Origin: Pedosphaera sp.
Lineage (GTDB): Bacteria > Verrucomicrobiota > Verrucomicrobiae > Limisphaerales > Pedosphaeraceae
Length of the DNA stretch: 5,819 nt
Assembly: GCA_028293265.1 (NCBI GenBank)
Contig: JAQGPB010000495.1
Coordinates: 1 to 5,819, forward strand
Reading direction: 5' to 3'
Position 1 is the stretch's first letter; the number at the start of each line of letters is the position of its first letter. The notes under the pieces are model-generated. The model ran no database searches, was not told where the DNA came from, and saw nothing but the letters and a program-made list of their open reading frames with translations. Positions 1 to 5,242 of the stretch are shown in pieces. A program made the translations under genes and the position numbers.

Positions 1-1924
1 GGAATGAATTTCGGGAACATCGAACATCGAACATCGAACGCTGAACATCGAATTGGGAAAGGGGAAGCGCTGCCATCGCTGGTGTTTCTTCGGGTGAGGC
101 GCTGACGGACAAGATTGCGGACTGAACCTTGGGTTCCGAATGCCGAAGGTCTGGCATTCGATGTTCGATGTTCGATGTTGGTTGTTCGATGTTTCTGAAA
201 CTGGATTGAAGCTCCACTATTGGCGCGGGTTTTTCGTCGCGCTTGCGGCGCGGAGGGCTTTTAGGGGCGCGTGGCGGCGGAAGGGCGAGGCGTTGCATGG
301 CGAGTTCACGGAGGCGGTGTTGCAGGAGCCAGCGGGCGCGCAGGCCAAAGCCGAGATCGGCGGCCAATGCCGCCGCCAGCCAGGTGCCGAGGTGGAAACC
401 CTGGCTTGGTTCCCAATTGAGGCCCAACCAGCCTTCGAACCAAAGGGCGATGAGTCCAAGCGTGAGCAGATAGGCGAGCCACGGCAGAACCAGGATGCAG
501 TAAACCGTACCGATCAGGGCGCGGTTATAACTTTTGGCGGTGAGCCCCCTGGCCATTGAGACCCAGATCAGGGCGGCGAGATCCATGGGGAGCATGAAGA
601 TGCCGGCGAGCCAGAAGGCGTAAGTGGTGGAGTTGGGACGATTAGCGTGGGCGACGGAGGCATGCATGAGGAAAAACTCCATGCCGATGGCGACGAGGAC
701 GGGCAGGAGAAACTGGCGGCGCAGGGCGAGCAGTTGGCCGCGGAGAATGTCGCGCACGCCGAGCGGCGTGGAGAGCACGAGCTCAAGCGCGCCGATTTTT
801 TGGTCTTCGGCAAGGCGCTGGCCGGCTTCGGCGGCGACCCAGAGCTTGAAGGTGGTGTTCAGCATGAGGGCCATGGTGAGATTGACCGATTCATCCAGCC
901 AAACCGTGCCGGAGACGATGCGCCCCCAAAGCCACCAGACGCCCATCAGCCCGAAAAAAATCCAGACGTGCAGCGGCTTGAGGCGGGCGCGGGCGGCGTG
1001 CCAATAGAAGGCGTTAAGGTCGAGGAGGCGCTTGCGGAAAGCGGGACGTTTGGCGGGGCTGCCATAACTCCAGGCGTGCCAGAGTTCGCGCACGCGGGCC
1101 TTGCCGGTGCGGACGGGCGGCGCGGGCCGGTCCTGCCACGAGCGCGGGGCGATGCGCGCGGCAAGCAAGAGGAACAGCCAGGAGAGGCCGTGGATCACCG
1201 CAAGCGATTGCCAGAATTGGACCGGCGGCGTGGTCATCACCTTGCCGAGGACCATGGGGGGAAGAAAAGGCGCAATGCCCGCCCAGAAAAATCCGTATAA
1301 CGGACTGGTAAAGCAGAGTTCCTGCGAGAAAAAATGTCCCGGGGAGTTGAAGGCAATGACGGCGGCGCAGCCGGGCAGAATGGCGGTGAAAAAGAACATC
1401 AGGCCAAAATTAAGCCCCATCGTTTTGCGGATGTCCCGGCTGACGGCGGAACAGAACATGCCGACCGCGAGTGAAAAAAGGAAGGTGTTCACCAGCACCA
1501 GCACCGTGCGCCAGAACTGCCCGTTGGTGACGCCGCCGAGCAGCAACGGAATTGCCAGCACCGGAACGATGGCGAGCAGGCCGTAAAATGAATTGAGGGA
1601 AGTCGCGACGAGCTTGCCGAGGACGACGTCGTAGCCCTTCAAATCGGTGAGAAAGAGGAGGCCGAGGGTTCCTTCGCGCTTTTCCTCGCTCAAACAATCG
1701 GCGGTCGCCAGGCGGCCGGCGAGGAGGCAGTGGAGCACGGAGAACGACGCGAGGCCGATGAAGATGTAGGAACCGAGTTTGGCCTGGGGCGCGCCAAAAT
1801 TGAGGAGCATCGCAAAGGCGCCGATCAGCATCGCGACCAGCGCAACGGTCGAACGAGTCCAATAAGTGCCCCGGCGGCGGGAGGCGACGCGCAGTTCGCG
1901 TTCAACAACAGGCAGGATGGTCAT
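1..1924 (-). CDS. Twin-unit ABC-2 type permease, 3' end beyond the window
   Basis: The reverse strand reads open from ATG at 1924 to the left edge: 641 codons with no stop. This is an integral inner-membrane protein, the permease part of an ABC transporter whose ATPase is not in the window; its substrate cannot be told. Residues 1-260 form one unit: an amphipathic start (VVERELRV), hydrophobic segments at about 26-42, 52-70, 105-130, 138-160, 170-192 and 240-257, and the ABC-2 loop at 78-104 (SEEKREGTLGLLFLTDL, then LGK). A second similar loop lies at 370-397 (AEDQKIGALELVLSTPLG, then LRGQ), again followed by hydrophobic segments at about 403-420, 436-457, 470-497 and 512-528. So two permease units seem fused, joined by a basic linker (about 258-310). 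From about residue 545 the chain turns Pro/Arg-rich, then is encoded by the 7-mer repeats. No Shine-Dalgarno sequence precedes the ATG; the start is chosen because the first residues fit the family. Divergent from wzm. Confidence 0.85.
   Translation of the reverse strand, partial: MTILPVVERELRVASRRRGTYWTRSTVALVAMLIGAFAMLLNFGAPQAKLGSYIFIGLASFSVLHCLLAGRLATADCLSEEKREGTLGLLFLTDLKGYDVVLGKLVATSLNSFYGLLAIVPVLAIPLLLGGVTNGQFWRTVLVLVNTFLFSLAVGMFCSAVSRDIRKTMGLNFGLMFFFTAILPGCAAVIAFNSPGHFFSQELCFTSPLYGFFWAGIAPFLPPMVLGKVMTTPPVQFWQSLAVIHGLSWLFLLLAARIAPRSWQDRPAPPVRTGKARVRELWHAWSYGSPAKRPAFRKRLLDLNAFYWHAARARLKPLHVWIFFGLMGVWWLWGRIVSGTVWLDESVNLTMALMLNTTFKLWVAAEAGQRLAEDQKIGALELVLSTPLGVRDILRGQLLALRRQFLLPVLVAIGMEFFLMHASVAHANRPNSTTYAFWLAGIFMLPMDLAALIWVSMARGLTAKSYNRALIGTVYCILVLPWLAYLLTLGLIALWFEGWLGLNWEPSQGFHLGTWLAAALAADLGFGLRARWLLQHRLRELAMQRLALPPPRAPKSPPRRKRDEKPAPIVELQSSFRNIEQPTSNIEHRMPDLRHSEPKVQSAILSVSASPEETPAMAALPLSQFDVQRSMFDVRCSRNSF
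15..193. repeat. Inverted pair of CGAACAT heptamer arrays
   Basis: A short tandem array of the 7-mer CGAACAT lies at 15-52, and its reverse complement lies at 156-193. A 23-base stretch (16-38) is perfectly inverted at 157-179, with a spacer of 118 bases. Each array also has an imperfect unit (CGAACG then CTGAACAT on the left; ATGTTGGTTGTTCG on the right). The whole unit sits inside the open reading frame of the minus-strand permease and encodes residues about 578-590 (NIEQPTSNIEHRM) and 625-637. It resembles the dispersed intergenic repeats of verrucomicrobia (recall only). Its function is unknown; the arms could form a long stem in DNA or in the mRNA. Confidence 0.85.
137..160. repeat. Perfect 8-bp hairpin next to the right heptamer array
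   Basis: CGAATGCC at 137-144 and GGCATTCG at 153-160 are perfect inverted copies around an 8-base loop. The right half overlaps the start of the right heptamer array, so the hairpin is probably part of the same element. There is no T-tract, so an intrinsic terminator is not supported. Confidence 0.6.
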
Positions 1925-1936
1925 GCTTGGTGGCGG

Positions 1937-1973
1937 GACTGTAAGTTAAGAATTAAAAATTAGAAATCAAAAT
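1937..1973 (-). promoter_or_regulatory. AT-rich patch, possible promoter of the minus-strand permease
   Basis: This is the most AT-rich stretch near the permease start, 13 or more bases upstream of the ATG on the minus strand. Reading leftward, TTGATT (1970-1965) could serve as a -35 box, followed by T/A-rich sequence, but no good -10 box sits at the right distance. The call rests on composition and position only. Confidence 0.25.
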
Positions 1974-1974
1974 G

Positions 1975-1993
1975 AGCGGGCGGGAAGCCCGCT
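1975..1993. repeat. Small GC hairpin
   Basis: AGCGGGC (1975-1981) and GCCCGCT (1987-1993) form a perfect 7-bp stem with loop GGGAA. No T-run follows on either strand near the stem, apart from the AT-rich patch to its left, so it looks like a palindromic repeat rather than a terminator. Confidence 0.5.
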
Positions 1994-2076
1994 TGCATTC
2001 TGGTCGCGTTGATCGGCATTTGCCGGTGGCGGGACGGCGTGGATGACATGGCCAGCGGTTCCGTCGCCGCCTTCGG

Positions 2077-2186
2077 CGGAGCGCGGGTCTGTGACCCGCA
2101 GCAAGGTCCGAAAGCCAGGACGTCCTGGACTGGTTCCGACGCATTCGTCGTCACCCAGTTGCTGCGGGTCACCGACCCGCGCTCCG
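2077..2186. repeat. 110-bp inverted-repeat cassette built from GCGGGTC palindromes
   Basis: The arms at 2077-2104 and 2159-2186 are inverted copies, 27 of 28 bases matching. Each arm contains its own palindrome: GCGGGTC and GACCCGC around a 3-base loop (TGT in arm 1, ACC in arm 2). The centre holds a perfect 14-bp palindrome, CCAGGACGTCCTGG (2115-2128), and a hairpin CGACG/CGTCG (2137-2150). This nested layout is like paired REP/BIME units of other bacteria. No coding capacity is evident, and no target-site duplication is visible at the edges. Confidence 0.8.
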
Positions 2187-2261
2187 TCTGAATGGTTGCT
2201 CGCCTGGGGGTTAGCATCCAGATACACCCCTTGCGGCTTCCTCCGTCATTCCGCGCTTGCT

Positions 2262-2296
2262 TTGACGGCTTGCGAGCTGCAAAATCAGGGTAATGT
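2262..2296 (+). promoter_or_regulatory. wzm: Weak promoter candidate for wzm
   Basis: TTGACG at 2262-2267 is a good -35 match, in the only repeat-free stretch upstream of wzm. The best downstream -10 candidates (GGTAAT or TAATGT, 2289-2296) are too far away, with spacers above 20 bases. It is offered only because it is the best match seen between the repeat cassette and the start codon. Confidence 0.2.
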
Positions 2297-2324
2297 CAGC
2301 AGTCCCTTGTCATTCGAAAATGTT

Positions 2325-3167
2325 ATGGAGATAACGTCGAGCCCTGAGAGCTTTTGGCGTCATCTCAACCCCCTCCGACTCGGTGCCGACCTGTGGAGGG
2401 CGCGCGCGATTCTGGTGCTGTTTGCGGGAAAGGAAGTGGCGCAGCGTTACCGGGGCTCACGGCTCGGAGTGGTGTGGATTTTCTTGCAGCCGCTGTTTCT
2501 GCTCGCGGTCTATACGGTTGCCTTCGGGTTGATTTTGAAAACGCACTGGCCGGAATCACAACGGTCCGGCCTGGGTGAAGTGGCGATGGCGGTCTATTGC
2601 GGGCTGACGGCTTTCGGCATTCTCAGCGAATGCTCGTCCCGCGCGCCGATGTTGCTGCTGGAAAACAGCAGCTACGTCAAGCGCGCGCTGTTTCCGATCC
2701 AGATGCTGCCGGTCTGCGTGGTGCTCTCCGCCAGTTTTCATGGCGTGGTCAACCTGGCGATCCTGACGCTCTTGGGCTGGCTGCTGAGCGGCATGTATGC
2801 GCCGGCGCTGCTCGCGCCCCTGGTGCTGTTGCCACTGGTCCTGCTTTCTTGCGGCGCAACGCTCCTGCTCGCGGCCATCGGGCCGATCTTTCGCGATTTG
2901 CGGCAATTTGTCCCCCCGGCGCTGCTGGCAATTTCATTCCTCACCCCAATGTTTTACAGTCCCAGCCTGGTGCCCGCGCGATTGGACTGGCTGGTGAGGG
3001 CGAATCCGCTCGCCTTCACCATCACGAGCATCCGGCGGCTGGTCATGTGGCGTGATTCGTGCGACTGGACCGCGTGGGGAATATGGACATTGCTATGCGC
3101 AGCTTTCATGGTTTCGGCTTACGCAATTTTCATGCGTCTAAGGCATGAGGTCACCGATCTGGTTTGA
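2325..3167 (+). CDS. wzm: Wzm-like permease of polysaccharide ABC exporter
   Basis: This 280-residue inner-membrane protein is the normal length for Wzm, the channel half of ABC exporters that move lipid-linked O-antigen or similar glycans to the periplasm. The hallmark N-terminal motif is at 40-56 (QRYRGSRLGVVWIFLQP). It is followed by hydrophobic segments at about 48-71, 86-103, 124-152, 158-186, 195-213 and 248-270. Further family features are ENSSYVKRALFP (113-124), the RDLRQFVPP loop (190-198) with FLTPMFYSPSLVP after it, and NPLAFTITSIRRL near the C-terminus. The frame is open upstream to 2043, but that extension translates the repeat cassette and has no permease character, so ATG 2325 is the start. 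No Shine-Dalgarno sequence is seen. The partner ATPase gene follows after an unusually long 254-bp repeat gap. Substrate cannot be told. The main alternative is a teichoic-acid type exporter (TagG), less likely in this context. Confidence 0.88.
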   Translation: MEITSSPESFWRHLNPLRLGADLWRARAILVLFAGKEVAQRYRGSRLGVVWIFLQPLFLLAVYTVAFGLILKTHWPESQRSGLGEVAMAVYCGLTAFGILSECSSRAPMLLLENSSYVKRALFPIQMLPVCVVLSASFHGVVNLAILTLLGWLLSGMYAPALLAPLVLLPLVLLSCGATLLLAAIGPIFRDLRQFVPPALLAISFLTPMFYSPSLVPARLDWLVRANPLAFTITSIRRLVMWRDSCDWTAWGIWTLLCAAFMVSAYAIFMRLRHEVTDLV

Positions 3168-3220
3168 GCGGGAAGAATTTTTTACCCACGGATGAACACG
3201 GATGAACACGGATTCAGAGG
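3159..3220. repeat. 62-bp direct repeat, copy 1 (over the wzm stop)
   Basis: It aligns without gaps to 3389-3450, offset 230, with about 54 of 62 bases equal. The block begins with CTGGTTTGAGC, which here contains the last two codons and TGA stop of wzm, and includes the tandem GATGAACACG unit at 3191-3210. The GATGAACAC motif is a dispersed repeat I recall from verrucomicrobia. Confidence 0.85.
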
Positions 3221-3241
3221 GGCCAAGCCAAGGTCCGCCAG

Positions 3242-3362
3242 GTCTTGGAGTGCGGCAGTCCCCTGCCGCTTTGACGGGGGCGGATCGCCTTCCGCCCGCG
3301 TGGTGAAACTCCGTTGCTGCGTGGTTGTGCGAAAGCGCCAGAGGACTGGCGCAGTCCAAGAC
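3242..3362. repeat. Inverted pair of hairpin repeats with a compensatory pair
   Basis: The arms at 3242-3272 and 3332-3362 are inverted copies, 27 of 31 bases matching. Each carries a perfect 7-bp hairpin: GCGGCAG/CTGCCGC (3252-3269) and GCGCCAG/CTGGCGC (3335-3352), both with 4-base loops. Two of the four differences between arms are the two partners of one stem pair (3255-3266 against 3338-3349), so the stem is kept while its sequence changed. The sequence between the arms holds a further hairpin. It resembles a BIME-type paired REP unit. Confidence 0.75.
3278..3297. repeat. GGGCGGA/TCCGCCC hairpin
   Basis: GGGCGGA (3278-3284) and TCCGCCC (3291-3297) form a perfect 7-bp stem with a 6-base loop, inside the gap between wzm and wzt and between the two arms of the larger inverted pair. 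No T-tract follows. Confidence 0.55.
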
Positions 3363-3371
3363 GCTACCGCG

Positions 3372-3393
3372 ACCAACCCGCCTGCGGGCTGGT
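3372..3393. repeat. Hairpin just before the second direct-repeat copy
   Basis: ACCAACCCGC (3372-3381) pairs with GCGGGCTGGT (3384-3393) with one mismatch and a 2-base gap. Its right half overlaps the first bases of the direct repeat at 3389. Only three T residues are at its end (TTT, 3393-3395), too few for a convincing terminator. Confidence 0.5.
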
Positions 3394-3450
3394 TTGAGCC
3401 GGCAGAATTATTTAGCCTCGGATGAACACGGATGAACACGGAGACGGAGG
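3389..3450. repeat. 62-bp direct repeat, copy 2 (over the wzt start)
   Basis: This is the second copy of the block at 3159-3220. Here the ATG of the first GATGAACAC unit is the start codon of wzt (3422), and the repeat encodes the residues MNTDEHG. An in-frame TAG at 3413-3415, also within the repeat, prevents any upstream start. The second ATG (3432) is in another frame. Confidence 0.85.
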
Positions 3451-4807
3451 CGCATGCGCCATTGCGCTACGCGACGTCTCGAAGCATTACCGGCTGTGGC
3501 ACGGCGCGGGGGCGGGGCGGTGGGCGCGTCTGGCGCGGATGTTCGCGGCGCAGGCTCCTGCCGGTGAAGCGGAGCGGGGCGTGGGTGAAATTTTTCCGGC
3601 ATTGATGAATATCTCCTTCGAAGTGGCTCAAGGGGAAAGCGTGGGCATCATCGGCCGGAACGGCTGCGGCAAGAGCACCCTGTTGCAAATCCTCGCGGGC
3701 ATCATGAAGCCGACCTCGGGCAGCGGCACGGTGAACGGCGAGGTGGCGACGTTGCTCGAATTGGGCGCGGGCTTTCACCCGGATTTCTCCGGGCGCGAAA
3801 ACATCACGCTCAACAGCGCGGTGATGGGTCTGCCGCGCGCCGCCGCACGGGAACGGATGGACCGGATCGAAGCGTTCGCGGACATCGGCCGCTTCATGGA
3901 CGAACCGATCCGCACTTACTCGAACGGCATGCTGCTGCGCCTCGGTTTTGCGTGCGCGGTGGCGGTGAACCCCGACGTCTTCCTGGTGGACGAGGCGCTG
4001 GGCGTGGGGGATATTTTTTTCCAACAGAAATGTTTTGAATACATGCGCGAGCAGATGAAAGGCCGAACGCGGGTGATTGTCTCTCATGACATGCATGCCA
4101 TCACGTCATTTTGCTCGCGGGTATTGGTGCTCGAGGGCGGAAGGCTCGTCTTTGACGGCCCGCCGCTGCAAGGGGTCGAGCTTTACATGAAGGCGTTGCA
4201 CGACAGCCAGAACGGCGCGTCGCGCAACGGCAGCGGCTCCCGCGTGAAACGGATCGCGATGGGCGAACCAGTCGCGCTCCAATCCGCCGAATGGCGGGCG
4301 GTGCCGCGCGGATCCATTGGCGGCATCGGCGAAGTGCAAATAACCGGCCTCGAGGTGCGCGTGAACGGCGAAGCCTTCGCCAGCGTGGCCAAGCCCGGCG
4401 ACATCGTGTCCGTGCGCGCGCTCATTGAGTGTCACGAGGCGGTGCCGGGCGTGCTTTTTGGCTATCTGGTGCGCGACAAAACGGGCACGGCGATTTTTGG
4501 CGAGAACAGCGCGTCCGTGGCGGGTGGGATTGTGACAATCGACGCGGGACAATCTGAATTTGCGCTTGAATTCATCTGGCCGGAAGCGCAGCCGGGGGAT
4601 TATTTTTTGACCCTCGGCGTTGGGGAAGGGCGGGACCCGATGCGGCACCGCATCCAATGCTGGGCGCACAACCTGCATTTGTTCAACGCCATCAGTCCGG
4701 CCAAGGCGGTGCATTGCCTGCTCAACAACCCGTTGCGGAGCTTCACGTATTCGGCGCGGACGGAGGTTGGAGAAACGCCGAAAGAGCATCTATTGATTCA
4801 GAAGTAA
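3422..4807 (+). CDS. wzt: Wzt-like ATPase with C-terminal glycan-binding type domain
   Basis: This 461-residue protein is the cytoplasmic ATPase that powers Wzm. The nucleotide-binding domain covers about 13-255: Walker A GRNGCGKST (78-86), the Wzt/TagH-type segment LLELGAGFHPDFSGREN (111-127), signature YSNGM (166-170, in place of the usual LSGGQ, as common in this family), Walker B VFLVDEALGVGD (186-197) and switch histidine SHD (H222). A linker (about 260-300, Gly/Ser/Arg-rich) leads to a beta-rich domain (about 303-445), which by place and length matches the Wzt C-terminal carbohydrate-binding domain known from E. coli O8/O9a, where it recognises the finished glycan end. The assignment of that domain is by position and pattern, not by close sequence match. 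ATG 3422 is the only ATG start possible before the conserved ALRDVSKHYRL, because TAG at 3413 is in frame; it lies within a repeat, and no Shine-Dalgarno sequence is seen. Confidence 0.9.
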   Translation: MNTDEHGDGGACAIALRDVSKHYRLWHGAGAGRWARLARMFAAQAPAGEAERGVGEIFPALMNISFEVAQGESVGIIGRNGCGKSTLLQILAGIMKPTSGSGTVNGEVATLLELGAGFHPDFSGRENITLNSAVMGLPRAAARERMDRIEAFADIGRFMDEPIRTYSNGMLLRLGFACAVAVNPDVFLVDEALGVGDIFFQQKCFEYMREQMKGRTRVIVSHDMHAITSFCSRVLVLEGGRLVFDGPPLQGVELYMKALHDSQNGASRNGSGSRVKRIAMGEPVALQSAEWRAVPRGSIGGIGEVQITGLEVRVNGEAFASVAKPGDIVSVRALIECHEAVPGVLFGYLVRDKTGTAIFGENSASVAGGIVTIDAGQSEFALEFIWPEAQPGDYFLTLGVGEGRDPMRHRIQCWAHNLHLFNAISPAKAVHCLLNNPLRSFTYSARTEVGETPKEHLLIQK

Positions 4808-5018
4808 ATTATGCATGGAAATAACGCCCGCCCTCACCCCGGCCCAATGGCTTCCCAAGCCCGCCACGAGTCAGTTTCCCCACAAGGGACGAACGCTTCG
4901 CGTTACGTGGTCCTCCAGGAGAGGGTGAATCGTTCGCCAGTCTTTTTAAACATTTGCGAGATTGGTTTGCCAGCAAATGAATTAAGCGCCCGCAGGCCGC
5001 GAGCTCGCGCTTTCTTCC

Positions 5019-5051
5019 CCCTCGCCCCGCGAGGAACGAGCGGGGCGAGGG
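5019..5051. repeat. Perfect 12-bp C/G-rich hairpin
   Basis: CCCTCGCCCCGC (5019-5030) and GCGGGGCGAGGG (5040-5051) are perfect inverted copies around the 9-base loop GAGGAACGA. Beyond the stem, CTTCCCC-like sequence on the left and TTGGGGAGAGGGG (5052-5064) on the right allow further pairing with a bulge. The CCCTCNCCCC pattern is a widespread dispersed repeat of GC-rich genomes (recall). No T-run follows. Confidence 0.8.
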
Positions 5052-5130
5052 TTGGGGAGAGGGGTTTCCAAATGCTCAAATCCATGAGAATCATTCTCGG
5101 TCGCGCCCATAAAACAGCCCCTCTCCCCGT

Positions 5131-5163
5131 CCCTCTCCCCACTCCTGCGTCGTGGGGCGAGGG
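5131..5163. repeat. Second C/G-rich hairpin, related to 5019-5051
   Basis: CCCTCTCCCCA (5131-5141) pairs with TGGGGCGAGGG (5153-5163), 10 of 11 positions, around an 11-base loop. The CCCCTCTCCCC just before it (about 5118-5128) is the inverted copy of GGGGAGAGGGG at 5054-5064, so the two hairpins form one compound element, about 5011-5170. Confidence 0.7.
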
Positions 5164-5242
5164 AGAAAACAGCGTCTGGGTTCGCGGCACGTTTCTTGAA
5201 TCAATGGCCGTGCCTCCCGGCTTAAATCAATAACCAATCAAG

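Larger units (their letters stand above)
1925..2324. other. Divergent intergenic region, repeat-filled
   Basis: This 400-bp gap lies between the starts of the minus-strand permease and wzm. It holds an AT-rich patch (about 1940-1973), a 7-bp hairpin (1975-1993), a smaller hairpin (CGGCA/TGCCG, 2014-2025) and the inverted-repeat cassette at 2077-2186. The remaining stretch, 2187-2324, carries no repeat I can see and is where wzm promoter signals should lie. Short open frames that cross this region translate the repeats and resemble no protein I know. Confidence 0.7.
4808..5242. other. 435-bp intergenic region with hairpin repeats
   Basis: Between wzt and the glycosyltransferase gene. From 4826 to 4930 there is C-rich then G-rich sequence (CCCTCACCCCGG at 4831, GGAGAGGGTGA at 4918) with a small hairpin AACGC/GCGTT (4892-4904); it looks like a degenerate copy of the elements further right. 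A 7-bp inverted pair CATTTGC/GCAAATG lies at 4951-4979. Two clear hairpin elements follow at 5019-5051 and 5131-5163. A plus-strand open frame spans 4811-5233, but it translates these repeats and shows no domain, so it is not called a gene. Confidence 0.65.

Noticed and set aside
15..193. CRISPR-like array
   Set aside because: The units are 7 bases without spacers, and the two arrays are inverted to each other.
140..1300. Long plus-strand open frames (140-559, 647-1300) opposite the permease
   Set aside because: They lie antisense to a frame that is open for 641 codons with clear membrane segments and ABC-2 motifs; their translations are charged, low-complexity and resemble nothing known.
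2043..2324. 94-residue N-terminal extension of wzm
   Set aside because: It translates the GCGGGTC cassette and shows no transporter character; the protein from 2325 has the normal Wzm length.
3372..3395. Intrinsic terminator after wzm
   Set aside because: The stem is good but only three T residues follow, and the same sequence forms part of a dispersed repeat.
3182..3439. 85-residue minus-strand open frame (FIRVHP-type peptide)
   Set aside because: It is the reverse translation of the GATGAACAC direct repeat and the hairpin pair between wzm and wzt; not a gene.
5019..5068. Intrinsic terminator after wzt
   Set aside because: The stem is strong, but it is followed by G-rich sequence and not by a T-tract, and it lies over 200 bases after the stop codon.
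4811..5233. 140-residue plus-strand open frame
   Set aside because: It is made of C/G-rich hairpin repeats in translation, with no domain, no membrane segment and no ribosome-binding site.
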